A model generated the notes under the pieces. That model was given only the letters and a program-made list of their open reading frames with translations, was not told the DNA's origin and did no database searches. A program made the translations under genes and the position numbers. A stretch of 64,000 bases of DNA from CAZMGV01 sp964565925 (GTDB lineage: Bacteria > JAGRBM01 > JAHCIT01), in assembly GCA_964565925.1 (NCBI GenBank), contig CAZMGV010000004.1, positions 186,001-250,000 on the forward strand, written 5' to 3'. Shown piece by piece: positions 8,821 through 17,725 of the stretch (its first letter is position 1; each line of letters starts with the position of its first letter).

Positions 8821-10077
8821 ATGGCGATCTATCCGACACAGACGGCTTTCTTCACTGTCTACAGATGGCTGGGACCCGTTCTGTCCGCACTGCTGACCGC
8901 TCCTGCGGCACCGGCAGGCATACCCGGCGAACAATACATCACCCCTTTAACTGAACCACCCCGCTGGGCGGAACTCCAGGCCGATTCGTCATTTATCCGG
9001 CGGGAACCTTCCGGCAGTTCCGACGCCATCGGAATACTGCGCAAAGGCGACGCCGTCATTGTGCTGAAGTGCCTGCCCGGCTGCGATCAGTCCGACGCCT
9101 GGCTGGATATCTACGGCGGCGGTTATGCACGGATGCCGTTCTTCAAGTGGATCGACATTCCGCCGGCCCAGCCCTTTCTTCCTAACGGACTCAACTACTG
9201 GTACGGCCGGGTGCTGTCAGGCGGAAGTTCATTCTATGAAATACCGGACCTGAATGCCCGTCAGACCGGTGAAGCGGACGCCCGCCAGATGCTGGCGCTC
9301 CTTCCCGATGTCGATCTGCACGCCACCGGCTGGTTCCGCCACCTGGACGGAACCTATATCCCCAGCAGCCGCGTGGCACTGTTCGAACCCTATGATTTCA
9401 GGGGCGAAGAGAGACCGCCTCTTCCGATGGCGTTCCTGATACGGAAGGTGTCGCTGAATAACGAGCGGTCGTATCCGCGGCACACCCGGTTTCATGCGGA
9501 AGGTACCGACCGCAGCGGCAATGTCGTAACCTCGGAGGGGCCGCTTCCACGGAACCGGGTCCGGGTGGCCGTCGCCCGCCCCCGGCCGGACGGAATCGGT
9601 CCGAAGGATAAGTGGGTGCATGTCGATCTGCGCGAGCAGGTGCTGGTCGCCTACGAAGGCGACCAGCCGGTCTATGCGACGCTGATCTCGTCCGGAAAAA
9701 AGAAAACCCCCTCACCCGAGGGGGTTTTTACCGTCTGGCAGAAGGCGCGCCACGAGTCGATGCGCGGCATGGGAGATGACCCGTATCTGGTCGAAGAGGT
9801 TCCGTTTATTCTCTACTTCGACGATGACATCGCCATTCACGGCGCCTTCTGGCACAGCCAGTTCGGATCGCCGGCAAGCCACGGCTGCATCAATCTGTCG
9901 GTGCAGGACGCCGCGTGGCTGTTCGCCTGGGCCCCGCCCAACCTGCCCGTCGGCTGGCACTCGATCGTGCCCGACCGGGCCGATCTGCCCTCCCTGAAAG
10001 TGGTCGTGGAAAAAGCCCCCTGGCCACGGCTCCCGCGCTGGAACCCGGAACCACATCCCGAGACGTCCAAAAGATGA
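8821..10077 (+). CDS. YkuD-type L,D-transpeptidase
   Basis: 418 residues. After a hydrophobic N-terminal stretch consistent with export, an SH3-like region (about 45-110) precedes the catalytic YkuD domain (about 265-395). The active-site signature is complete: His340 in IHGAFWH, then SHGCIN with His354 and Cys356. The enzyme would make 3-3 (or lipoprotein) cross-links in peptidoglycan in the periplasm. The substrate-loop sequence KKTPSPEGVF is encoded by a perfect terminator-like hairpin (listed separately). The ATG at 8821 follows a weak CAGG. A bidirectional terminator lies at its 3' end. Confidence 0.92.
   Translation: MAIYPTQTAFFTVYRWLGPVLSALLTAPAAPAGIPGEQYITPLTEPPRWAELQADSSFIRREPSGSSDAIGILRKGDAVIVLKCLPGCDQSDAWLDIYGGGYARMPFFKWIDIPPAQPFLPNGLNYWYGRVLSGGSSFYEIPDLNARQTGEADARQMLALLPDVDLHATGWFRHLDGTYIPSSRVALFEPYDFRGEERPPLPMAFLIRKVSLNNERSYPRHTRFHAEGTDRSGNVVTSEGPLPRNRVRVAVARPRPDGIGPKDKWVHVDLREQVLVAYEGDQPVYATLISSGKKKTPSPEGVFTVWQKARHESMRGMGDDPYLVEEVPFILYFDDDIAIHGAFWHSQFGSPASHGCINLSVQDAAWLFAWAPPNLPVGWHSIVPDRADLPSLKVVVEKAPWPRLPRWNPEPHPETSKR
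9703..9728. other. Perfect terminator-like hairpin inside the transpeptidase gene
   Basis: An 11-bp perfect stem, AAAACCCCCTC pairing with GAGGGGGTTTT, around a 4-base loop, followed by a further T. It has the form of a Rho-independent terminator on both strands yet lies inside an intact reading frame, where it encodes part of the conserved K-T-P-x-x-G-x-F loop of YkuD domains. Whether it terminates or pauses transcription is unknown. Confidence 0.6.
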
Positions 10078-10101
10078 CGGGGAGCCTCAGGGCTCCCCGT
10101 C
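10076..10101. terminator. Bidirectional terminator hairpin between the transpeptidase gene and nrdJ
   Basis: An 11-bp perfect stem (GACGGGGAGCC/GGCTCCCCGTC) with loop TCAG begins within the transpeptidase stop region. On the minus strand it is followed by a short T-rich run (ATCTTTT), and it sits between convergent gene ends, so it can serve both. Confidence 0.75.
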
Positions 10102-10126
10102 TCTGGAACTCAGTCAATCGAATTGT

Positions 10127-13100
10127 TCAGCTGCAGCCGCTGGTCGATCCGCAGGTGACGCACTTGAGGCAGGTGCCGTTGCGCACGAGCGTCATGGCGC
10201 CGCATTCTCCGCACGGATCGCCTTCGTAGCCCTTGGCCTTGGCTTCGGAGACCGCCGCACGCGTCGGACGGCCGGCGGCCGAACCGGACATCTTGAAGCC
10301 GCGGGCCGGGGCAGAAGCCGGAGGGATTGAGTTCACCGCACCGCCCGCACCTCCTGCGCCTGCCGATACCGCCGCTTCCTGGGGGATGTCGTATCCCTTG
10401 GAATGACCGTTTCCGTTCTCGCCCGGACGGTCCAGCGGTTTGCCGCCGATGAGTGGCATCTGCTCGGGGTTGAGGGCATCGAGCAGCCGTTCGCGCTCGT
10501 CGACCACTTCCTCTTCCTCGAAGGCCGGTTCGTCGGGCTGGCGGACGGCGTCACTGCGCAGATCTTCCGGCTGCACCTGCGCCAGGTCGTTGCGGTCCAG
10601 ATAGCTGATCGCCAGTTCGCGGAAGATGTAGTCCACGATCGAGGTCGAGAGCTTGATCCGCTCGTTGCCCTGCACCATGCCGTTAGGCTCGAAGCGCGTG
10701 AACACGAAGGCGTCCACGTACTCTTCCAGCGGCACGCCGTGCTGCAGGCCGAGCGAGACGGCGATGGCGAAGCAGTTCATCAGGCTCCGGAAGGCGGCGC
10801 CTTCCTTGTGCATGTCGATGAAAATCTCGCCGATCGAGCCGTCGTCGTATTCGCCCGTGCGCAGATACACCTTGTGACCGCCCACGACGGCCTTCTGGGT
10901 GTAGCCCTTGCGGCGCGACGGCATCAGGTGACGCTTGCCGCGGTACAGGTAGCGGTGAACGATCTTCTCGGCCACCCGGATCGCCGCCGGTTCGTCCGCC
11001 ACGCGCTCTTCCATCTCGGTCTCGTCCTCGAAAAGGCCGTCATCCGTGGTCGAGTTGAGCGGCTGAGAGAGCTTTGAGCCGTCGCGGTAGAGCGCGATCG
11101 CCTTGAGCATCAGCTCCCACGATTCCGTGTAGCACTCCTTCACGTCCTCGACGGTCGCCTCGTTAGGCATGTTGATCGTCTTGGAGATGGCGCCGGAGAT
11201 GAACGGCTGGGCGGCCGCCATCATGTGCAGATGCGCCTTGTACTGGATGTAGCGCTGACCGGTGCGGCCGCACTTGGTGGCGCAGTCGAACACCGCGTAG
11301 TGCTCCGGCTTGAGGCACGGGGCGCCCTCGATGGTCATCGTTCCGCAGACGTAGTTGTTCGCCTCGCGAATCTGCTCCTTCGTGAAGCCCAGGTGCTCGA
11401 GCAGGTTGAAGGCCGGGTCGGCCAGCTGCTGGTCGCTGATCCCGAGCGTGTCCTTGCAGAACTTTTCGCCCAGCGTCCAGCGGTTGAAGGCGAAGGAGAT
11501 ATCGAACGCCGAGTCGAGCGCCTGCTCGATCGCCGCGATCTGCTCCGCGCCGAAACCCTTGGCCTGCAGCGCCGCCGGATTGATGTGCGGCGAACCGCCC
11601 AGCGACCCGCTGCCGCGGCAGTAATTGACGATCTCGCGGATATCGTCGGCCGAGTAGCCCAGGCGCTTGAGCGCCAGCGGTACCGACAGGTTGATGATTT
11701 TGAAGTAGCCGCCGCCGGCCAGCTTCTTGAACTTCACGATGGCGAAGTCCGGCTCGATACCGGTGGTGTCGCAGTCCATGATCAGACCGATCGTCCCCGT
11801 GGGAGCGATGACCGTCGTCTGGGCGTTGCGGAAACCGTGCTTCTCGCCTTCCATGAGCGCTTCGTCCCACGAACGGCGGGCCGCCTTGAGCAGGTAATCG
11901 GGGCAGTGCCGGGGGCTGATGGCCACCGGAGTCACCGTCAACTGCTCGTAGTCCGACTTGTCGACGTTGTAGGCCGCCCGCCGGTGGTTGCGGATCACCC
12001 GCAGCATCGCGTCGCGGTTCTTCTCGTAGCCCGGGAACGGCCCGAGCTCGCGGGCCATTTCCGCCGAGGTCCGGTAGGAAACACCCGTCATGATCGCCGT
12101 GATGGCGCCGCAGATCGCGAACGCCTCCGGCGAATCATACGGGATTCCGGCGACCATGAGCATCGTGCCCATGTTCGCATAGCCAAGGCCCAGGGTGCGG
12201 AACTTGTAGGACAGCTCCGCGATCTTGCGGCTGGGGAACTGCGCCATGAGCACGGAGATCTCAAGCGCCACGGTCCACAGGCGGCAGGCATGGTCGTAGG
12301 CGGCCACGTCGAACTTGCCCGACTCGGCGTCGTAGAACTTCATCAGGTTCAGCGACGCCAGGTTGCAGGCCGTGTCGTCCAGGAACATGTATTCCGAGCA
12401 CGGATTGCTCGCATTGATGCGTCCGTCCGCCGGGCAGGTGTGCCACTCGTTGATCGTCGTGTCGTACTGGATGCCCGGATCGGCGCACGCCCAGGCGGCG
12501 TAGGCCACCTCGTCATAGAGCTTGCGGGCCCTGAGCGTCTTCACGACCTTCTTGCCGGTACGGCTCGTCAGGTTCCACGGGCCGTCGGCCTCGACCGCCT
12601 TCAGGAAGTCGTTCGAGAGGCGGACCGAGTTGTTCGAGTTCTGGCCGCCGACCGTCGCATAGGCGGCCGAGTTCCAGTTCGTGTCGTAGACCGGGAATTC
12701 GATCCCGGTGTAGCCCTGCTCCGCCAGCTGGAGCACGCGGACCACGTAGTTGTCCGGCACTCCGGCGTTGCGCGCCTCGCGCACGGCGGCGCGGACGTTT
12801 TTGTTCGCCTTGCGGTCGAACTTCTCTTTCTCGACCGGCCATTCGTGGGCGGCCTTGATCACGGCATTGAGGTGCCGGTTGCATAGTGCCGAACCCGCCA
12901 CCAGCGAGGCGACCTTCTGTTCTTCGATCACCTTCCAGTTGACGTATTCCTCGATGTCCGGGTGGTCGATGTCGACCGTGACCATCTTGGCGGCGCGGCG
13001 CGTCGTGCCGCCCGACTTGATCGCGCCCGCGGCGCGGTCGCCGATCTGCAGGAAGCTCATCAGGCCCGACGAGCGGCCACCGCCCGAGAGTTTTTCGTTC

Positions 13101-13822
13101 GATCCGCGGATGGCGGAGAAGTTGGATCCGGTGCCCGATCCGTATTTGAAGATACGGGCCTCGCGGGTCCAGAGGTCCATGATGCCGCCCTCGTTCACGA
13201 GGTCGTCATCAACCGACTGGATGAAGCAGGCGTGGGGCTGCGGGTGCTCGTAGGCCGAGCGCGAACGGGTCATCTCGCCCGTCTTCGGGTCCACGTAGTA
13301 GTGGCCCTGGGCCGGACCGTCGATCCCGTAGGCCCACTGAAGGCCCGTGTTGAACCACTGGGGCGAATTGGGGGCGCCCAGCTGGCCCGCGAGCATCGCG
13401 CAGAACTCTTCGTAGAATACGAGCGCGTCCTTGTCGGTGTCGAAATAGCTGTGACGGATTCCCCAGTAGGTCCAGCAGCCGGCCAGCCGGTGGAATACCT
13501 GGCGGGCGTCGGTCTCGCCGCCGTAACGCTGCTTGGGGTCGAGCTTCGCCAGCGCCTCGTCGTCGGGGATGCTGCGCTGCACCCAGTCCGGAATCCCGTC
13601 GGAGTCCACGCGGCGCATCGCCTTGGGCACTCCGGCCTTCCTGAAATACTTCTGCGCGAGGATGTCCACGGCCACCTGCGACCAGTCCTCGGGAGCCATG
13701 ATGTCGTTCATCTCGAACACCACCGAACCGTCCGGATTGACGATCTTGGAGGTGCGCGGAACGAACTGAATTCCGTGATAAGGACCCTTGCCTTCTGATG
13801 TGAACCGGCGTGTGAATTTCAT
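10127..13822 (-). CDS. nrdJ: Adenosylcobalamin-dependent (class II) ribonucleotide reductase
   Basis: 1231 residues, the long NrdJ type, which reduces ribonucleotides to deoxyribonucleotides with a B12-derived thiyl radical, independent of oxygen. Class-typical segments are GSGTGSNFSAIRG, the active-site NPCSEYMFLDDTACNLASLN region, and APTGTIGLIMDCDTTGIEP. The C-terminus has a Cys-rich tail (GDPCGECGAMTL, then CLKCVTCGSTSGC) that supplies redox-active or zinc-binding cysteines. No small subunit or activase is nearby, as expected for class II. ATG 13822 starts with the family's usual MKFTRRFT; TTG 13834 is an alternative with a poorly spaced ribosome site. NrdR-like boxes lie about 340 bp upstream. 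Confidence 0.95.
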   Translation of the reverse strand: MKFTRRFTSEGKGPYHGIQFVPRTSKIVNPDGSVVFEMNDIMAPEDWSQVAVDILAQKYFRKAGVPKAMRRVDSDGIPDWVQRSIPDDEALAKLDPKQRYGGETDARQVFHRLAGCWTYWGIRHSYFDTDKDALVFYEEFCAMLAGQLGAPNSPQWFNTGLQWAYGIDGPAQGHYYVDPKTGEMTRSRSAYEHPQPHACFIQSVDDDLVNEGGIMDLWTREARIFKYGSGTGSNFSAIRGSNEKLSGGGRSSGLMSFLQIGDRAAGAIKSGGTTRRAAKMVTVDIDHPDIEEYVNWKVIEEQKVASLVAGSALCNRHLNAVIKAAHEWPVEKEKFDRKANKNVRAAVREARNAGVPDNYVVRVLQLAEQGYTGIEFPVYDTNWNSAAYATVGGQNSNNSVRLSNDFLKAVEADGPWNLTSRTGKKVVKTLRARKLYDEVAYAAWACADPGIQYDTTINEWHTCPADGRINASNPCSEYMFLDDTACNLASLNLMKFYDAESGKFDVAAYDHACRLWTVALEISVLMAQFPSRKIAELSYKFRTLGLGYANMGTMLMVAGIPYDSPEAFAICGAITAIMTGVSYRTSAEMARELGPFPGYEKNRDAMLRVIRNHRRAAYNVDKSDYEQLTVTPVAISPRHCPDYLLKAARRSWDEALMEGEKHGFRNAQTTVIAPTGTIGLIMDCDTTGIEPDFAIVKFKKLAGGGYFKIINLSVPLALKRLGYSADDIREIVNYCRGSGSLGGSPHINPAALQAKGFGAEQIAAIEQALDSAFDISFAFNRWTLGEKFCKDTLGISDQQLADPAFNLLEHLGFTKEQIREANNYVCGTMTIEGAPCLKPEHYAVFDCATKCGRTGQRYIQYKAHLHMMAAAQPFISGAISKTINMPNEATVEDVKECYTESWELMLKAIALYRDGSKLSQPLNSTTDDGLFEDETEMEERVADEPAAIRVAEKIVHRYLYRGKRHLMPSRRKGYTQKAVVGGHKVYLRTGEYDDGSIGEIFIDMHKEGAAFRSLMNCFAIAVSLGLQHGVPLEEYVDAFVFTRFEPNGMVQGNERIKLSTSIVDYIFRELAISYLDRNDLAQVQPEDLRSDAVRQPDEPAFEEEEVVDERERLLDALNPEQMPLIGGKPLDRPGENGNGHSKGYDIPQEAAVSAGAGGAGGAVNSIPPASAPARGFKMSGSAAGRPTRAAVSEAKAKGYEGDPCGECGAMTLVRNGTCLKCVTCGSTSGCS

Positions 13823-14381
13823 CTCGACCAACACTCCCCAGGAAACCGACCCTGGCTCGACTAGCCCCCGACACCCCTCAGACGGCAGACACTCGGATCA
13901 CTGGCGCGACCATCCCCTATTCTGCCATTCCCGGATGAATCCAGGATTGACAAATCTCAGGGCGGATACGAACCCCGCGCCCTTCCATTAATAGCCCTCG
14001 ACAATGGATGGGACCGGATTACGGTGACCTGGGCAAAAACTCGGCTGTCAGGAGGCGTTTTCCCTCTTCACCTCTACCTGGTGACCCCTGAACGTGCGCG
14101 ACAGTTTCGCCTGCCGTTGTGGTTTCCCTCTTTAACCAGAACGTCTCGGGCTTGTCAACGAAAAACCACTAGATGTTGTGCCATATATAGAAGTGCCGGT
14201 ACTACATATGGGCATAAGCTGGGCACTGGGTGGGGATAGGCCGAAAAATGAAACGGCGTTCTAAGTGATTTAAGTTACGGAATTTATAGGTATTTGAACC
14301 CTAATTTTGGTTGCTCACAACGGTGGATAACTGCTCCACAGAACCTGCGGAAAAAGCAGTCAGAAATCCCGCGCCGCCCGG
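13823..14381. other. Intergenic region upstream of nrdJ (about 560 bp)
   Basis: No credible gene; the open frames here are short and unlike proteins. It carries the NrdR-like boxes at 14166-14214 and, on the minus strand, a promoter-like TTGACA (14158-14153) with TTAAAG 17 bp further on. The sequence AAGAGGGAAA occurs twice on that strand (about 14126 and 14068), both beside short inverted repeats, so the long leader may be structured. The left part (13860-13990) shows nothing I recognise. Confidence 0.55.
14166..14214 (-). promoter_or_regulatory. Pair of NrdR-box-like operators for nrdJ
   Basis: Box A (14166-14181; minus strand GCACAACATCTAGTGG) matches the NrdR palindrome ACACwATATwTwGTGT at about 12 of 16 positions. 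Box B (14199-14214; TGCCCATATGTAGTAC) matches at 9-10. They are 33 bp apart centre to centre, about three helical turns, as is usual for NrdR pairs. A TATATA element lies between them. NrdR is the ATP/dATP-sensing repressor of nrd genes; its own gene is not in the window. Confidence 0.6.
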
Positions 14382-15974
14382 TCAGGAACCGGCGGTCGCT
14401 TCCACAATCTGGACAGCCGACGGCTCGCCGCCGTACTGGTAGAAAATCGCCATGAAATTGATCGTGGTGTTGTTGCCCACGTTCATGTTGTTGTTGTTGG
14501 AACCGAGCTTGCGCTGAAGCTCGGAATCGAGATCCTTCGGATCGGTCTTCTGCAGCCGGTCCACGCTGATGACATTTCCGGCATAGACCGTTTTTTCCTG
14601 CAGCGTCGCGCCCATCTTGTCGACGAGCTTCAGCCGCACACGGAGGAAGTTCATCGGAACGCCGCTGCGGTTCACCAGCTTGCCCGGCGCCACGTAGATG
14701 ACCTCTCCGGCGAGATTCTTCACCGTGTATCCCTGATCGACATGCGCCTCGATCTTGGGCGGCGCTTCGGGGAAATGCGGATTGGTCACCGGGAACGGCA
14801 CCACGTCGCGGATCGAGCGCGCGTTCTCGAGCGAGATACCCGGCAAACCTTCCGGCGCGAACTCCACGGCGGCCCTGAAACCGATCACCAGCACGAGGGC
14901 GATACCCACCGTGATCGCGGCGATAATGCCGGGCGGCGGCCCGCCGCTCTGCACCACCTTGCGGCGGGACCCGTCGCCCGCACGGCTCAGGAACTCCAGC
15001 GTCTTGGCGCCCTTCGAATCCAGGTCGATCGTGCCGCCGCCCCCGCCAGGCGGTGGCGGCGGTGCATCGCCGAACCCCGCTGCGCTGGACGAAATCAGGG
15101 AGTCGAAGCTGTCCTCGCTCCCGCGGCCTCCACCACCAGATGCGGGCGGCGGCGGCGCGTCAGCGAATACATTCCCGAACCCCTCGCGCTTGGTGTCGAG
15201 TTCGATGTTGCCTGAAAAATCCGGTTCCTGCTCTTCTTGCGGCGACGGCCTGGGAGGCGGCGGCTTGGGAGCCGGCACCCGGCTCTTCGCAGGCGGCGGA
15301 GGTGGCGGCGCGGCTTTCGGCGGTGCCGGTTTCGGAGCCGGCGCTTTGGGTTTGGCCGCAGGGGCCGCCGGAGGCGGCTGCGAGGCGAACAGATCGTCCA
15401 GCCCGTCGCCGCCCGCAGGAGCGGCGGCGGGTTTCTTCGCCACAGGTTTTGTCTTGGCCGGTGCGGGTGTATTCAGATCGCCGAACGGATCGCTGGCCGG
15501 TGCCTGTGCTTTGGGAGCGGCCGGTTTTGGCGACGCAGGCTTGGGCTTAGGCGGCGGTAGCGGTGCATCCTCACCGGCCGAGAAAAAATCCGACAGGTCG
15601 TCATCATCGGCCGCCGGTTTGGCGGCTTGCTTGGGAGCGGACGGCTTGGGAGCAGGCGGAGCCGCAGGTTTCGGAGCGGGAGCCGCCGCAGCCTGTTTGG
15701 GCGCCTGGGACTTCGTCGAGATATCGGCGAAGTCGTCGAAATTGAAATCCTTGAATCCGGTTTTCCCGGCCTGGCCCGCCTGCGCACCTTGGCCGCCCTG
15801 TCCGCCCGAAGCGGGAGCCGCCTTGGGGGCCGGAGCAGCCGCTCCGGCGTCGTCACCCTGCTTCACCGTGAAGACGTGAGCGCACTTCGAGCAACGGATT
15901 TTGACGCCTTTAGCCGTTACCTTTTCATCGGCAAGTTTAAACTTTGCCTGGCAGCTTGGACACTGAACTATCAT
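14382..15974 (-). CDS. MJ0042-type zinc-ribbon protein with long Pro/Ala linker and DUF3426-like C-terminus
   Basis: 530 residues. The N-terminal zinc ribbon uses Cys5, Cys8, Cys28 and Cys31 (CPSC and CSKC) and is typical of the MJ0042 family. Residues about 45-330 are low complexity, rich in Ala, Pro and Lys, and likely disordered. A single membrane helix follows (about 348-369, IIAAITVGIALVLVIGF). The C-terminal domain (about 385-530, with LVNRSGVPMNFLRVRLKL) resembles DUF3426 and would lie outside the membrane. A poly-Asn stretch (SNNNNMNVGNN) near residue 490 is unusual. Such proteins are common in deltaproteobacteria and of unknown function; the layout suggests a cytosolic zinc ribbon tethered to a periplasmic beta-domain. 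Confidence 0.85.
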   Translation of the reverse strand: MIVQCPSCQAKFKLADEKVTAKGVKIRCSKCAHVFTVKQGDDAGAAAPAPKAAPASGGQGGQGAQAGQAGKTGFKDFNFDDFADISTKSQAPKQAAAAPAPKPAAPPAPKPSAPKQAAKPAADDDDLSDFFSAGEDAPLPPPKPKPASPKPAAPKAQAPASDPFGDLNTPAPAKTKPVAKKPAAAPAGGDGLDDLFASQPPPAAPAAKPKAPAPKPAPPKAAPPPPPPAKSRVPAPKPPPPRPSPQEEQEPDFSGNIELDTKREGFGNVFADAPPPPASGGGGRGSEDSFDSLISSSAAGFGDAPPPPPGGGGGTIDLDSKGAKTLEFLSRAGDGSRRKVVQSGGPPPGIIAAITVGIALVLVIGFRAAVEFAPEGLPGISLENARSIRDVVPFPVTNPHFPEAPPKIEAHVDQGYTVKNLAGEVIYVAPGKLVNRSGVPMNFLRVRLKLVDKMGATLQEKTVYAGNVISVDRLQKTDPKDLDSELQRKLGSNNNNMNVGNNTTINFMAIFYQYGGEPSAVQIVEATAGS

Positions 15975-16377
15975 CGAACGGACTTGCTGAAACCTTGGAC
16001 CGGGCCGCTCTCAATTTTAAGGGGCCGGTTCTCCCTTGTAGGAGAACCGTCGTCCACTTTCCACCCTCGCCCGAATCAATTTCAAAAGAATATGACGCAC
16101 AAGCATAGACGCTAAACCACCGGTAATTCCATCGGATTTTTCTGATACACTTGCGCCGGGGTTATCCTTGACGCACCGCGATGTTACGTGATATTCAACC
16201 CGGCTGCGGGACTCCGGGTATTGGTTTCGAGAGGAAACTGAAGCGGGGTGACGTTCGGGTCATTCGGTTGGCTGTCCCTGTCAAACACGGTTTGGCGCAA
16301 GTGCTACCGGTAACTCCAATTTACAGTTTCCGTCGCGTACCGGACTGCCGGCCCTGACGGAAGAGAGTCTGAATAAA
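15975..16377. other. Divergent intergenic region between the zinc-ribbon gene and phaR
   Basis: About 400 bp without a gene. A weak plus-strand promoter candidate is TTGACG (16168-16173) with GATATT 16 bp later. AGAGAG lies about 10 bases before the phaR start. I see no clear PhaR operator or RNA structure. Confidence 0.4.
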
Positions 16378-16992
16378 ATGAGCGACAACAAGGCGGCGGC
16401 GGAATCGATGGAACCCAAGCATCGCGTGATCAAGCGGTACCCCAACCGCAAGCTCTACGACACCGAACAGAGCTGTTACGTGACCCTCGACGAGATCGCC
16501 AGCATGGTGAAGGCCGGCGTCGACGTGCGGATCATCGACAACAAGACTAACGAAGACATCACCTCCGTCACCCTCGCCCAGGTGCTGTTCGAGGAAGAAA
16601 AGAAGAAGAAGAGCATCCTCGGCCTCAACCTGCTCCGCCGTCTCATCCAGGACAGCCAGGAGTTCGTGCAGCGCGGGATCAACGAGGCGCAGGACCAGAT
16701 CAACCAGGTCCGCGACGAGACGGAAAAACAGCTCCAGAAGGTGTTCACCCGCAGCGACGTGAAGCTCGAGGACATGAAGGGGCTTGTGAGCGAGTTCCTC
16801 TCCACCCGCCAGAAGAATATCGAGACGTTCCAGAAATCGCTCGACGAGCGAATCCGTTTCTGGATCGACAAGGTTCAGGAAGACGCCAAGGGCGGCGGCG
16901 ACCGCCAGTCGCTCGAAAAGGAAATCCAGCACCTGCGCGAGCAGCTTTCCAGTCTGGAAGAAAAACTGAACAAGCTCGGCCCGGCCGACTGA
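16378..16992 (+). CDS. phaR: Polyhydroxyalkanoate synthesis regulator PhaR-like
   Basis: 204 residues. The N-terminal PHB/PHA accumulation regulator DNA-binding domain is clear, with KRYPNRKLYDTEQSCYVTLD at about residues 19-38 and RIIDNKTNEDITSVTLAQ after it. The rest is a long charged coiled coil (about 85-204), which likely mediates oligomerisation. In PHA producers PhaR binds nascent granules and DNA and represses phasin and its own gene. No phaC, phaB or phasin is in the window, so this may be an orphan with a different target. It starts at ATG 16378 and is followed by a strong bidirectional terminator. Confidence 0.88.
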   Translation: MSDNKAAAESMEPKHRVIKRYPNRKLYDTEQSCYVTLDEIASMVKAGVDVRIIDNKTNEDITSVTLAQVLFEEEKKKKSILGLNLLRRLIQDSQEFVQRGINEAQDQINQVRDETEKQLQKVFTRSDVKLEDMKGLVSEFLSTRQKNIETFQKSLDERIRFWIDKVQEDAKGGGDRQSLEKEIQHLREQLSSLEEKLNKLGPAD

Positions 16993-17020
16993 CTACCCGG
17001 CTGACCGCTTTTCAGACGGC

Positions 17021-17049
17021 AAAAAGGGCGCCCAACCGGCGCCCTTTTT
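17021..17049. terminator. Strong bidirectional intrinsic terminator
   Basis: A 12-bp perfect stem, AAAAAGGGCGCC/GGCGCCCTTTTT, with a 5-base loop and T runs on both strands. It lies between the convergent ends of phaR and the membrane-protein gene and can serve both. Confidence 0.92.
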
Positions 17050-17080
17050 CAGTTTCTATCGGTTTCGGTGGCTGGTCCGC

Positions 17081-17668
17081 TCAGGCGGCCTGCGCGACTG
17101 CCGCCGGCGCCGCGGCCGGCTGCGGCCCCTTCAGCTTCAGGTACACATACGCGCCGCCTGCGTAGAAAAACGGCGTGACCAGAAATCCGCCGATCGGAAT
17201 GAGACCGATGGCGACACCGATCACACCGATCACGAGAAACACAAGGCATACGGGCCAGAAGTTGCCCTTCACCAGTTCCTGGCTCTTCTTGATCGCTCCG
17301 TAGGCGCCCAGCGACCGGTCGTCCGCCAGCGCCTGGAACGCCACCGACCAGACCACCATGAGATAAATCCCCGGTATCACGAGGCAGATCAGTCCGACGA
17401 ACACGCCGAACCCGACGATCAGGCACAGTCCCCAGCCCGAAAGAAAACCCTCAAACCCCTTGAACAGATCGCCGATCTCCACTTTTTCGCCGCGAAGCGC
17501 CCGGATACACATCTCGTACAGACCGAGGATGGCAGCCGGTATGCAGACGATCGTGATCGACAGCACCACCGAGATCAGTCCCGCCACGAACAGGTTCACG
17601 AAGTTGTCTTTGTACACCTCGAACGAGGTGCTGACCGCCTTTCCGACTTCCAGATTCGAATCGCTCAT
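17081..17668 (-). CDS. Multi-pass integral membrane protein
   Basis: 195 residues with about four to five hydrophobic segments (roughly 25-50, 76-100, 101-112, 137-160 and 161-178) and an Ala/Pro-rich cytosolic-looking tail (PQPAAAPAAV). The pattern of a short amphipathic N-terminus (AVSTSFEVYKDNF) followed by helix pairs resembles the YciC/glycerophosphodiester-phosphodiesterase membrane-domain families, which have no known catalytic role when alone. The ATG at 17668 has GGAGG at ideal spacing. It lies 57 nt downstream of folK and probably ends the dapL-folK transcription unit at the shared terminator. Confidence 0.82.
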   Translation of the reverse strand: MSDSNLEVGKAVSTSFEVYKDNFVNLFVAGLISVVLSITIVCIPAAILGLYEMCIRALRGEKVEIGDLFKGFEGFLSGWGLCLIVGFGVFVGLICLVIPGIYLMVVWSVAFQALADDRSLGAYGAIKKSQELVKGNFWPVCLVFLVIGVIGVAIGLIPIGGFLVTPFFYAGGAYVYLKLKGPQPAAAPAAVAQAA

Positions 17669-17725
17669 CGTTATCCTCCGGTATGGGCAGTTTCTGGCCC
17701 GATGCTACCACAACCCGCGGCGGCG

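Noticed and set aside
14041..14160. Possible cobalamin riboswitch before nrdJ (minus strand)
   Set aside because: Fragments such as GTTAAAGAGGGAA and CACC-loop-GGTG followed by GGGAA recall the B12 element, but the order and spacing do not fit the full consensus. A B12-repressed B12-dependent enzyme would also be counter-intuitive. A covariance-model search would decide.
14024..14239. 71-codon plus-strand frame
   Set aside because: Overlaps the NrdR-like boxes, starts at a GTG without a ribosome site and has no coding-like composition.
14322..14330. DnaA-box-like GGTGGATAA
   Set aside because: A single near-match with no cluster of boxes, no AT-rich unwinding element and no dnaA or dnaN nearby, so not an origin.
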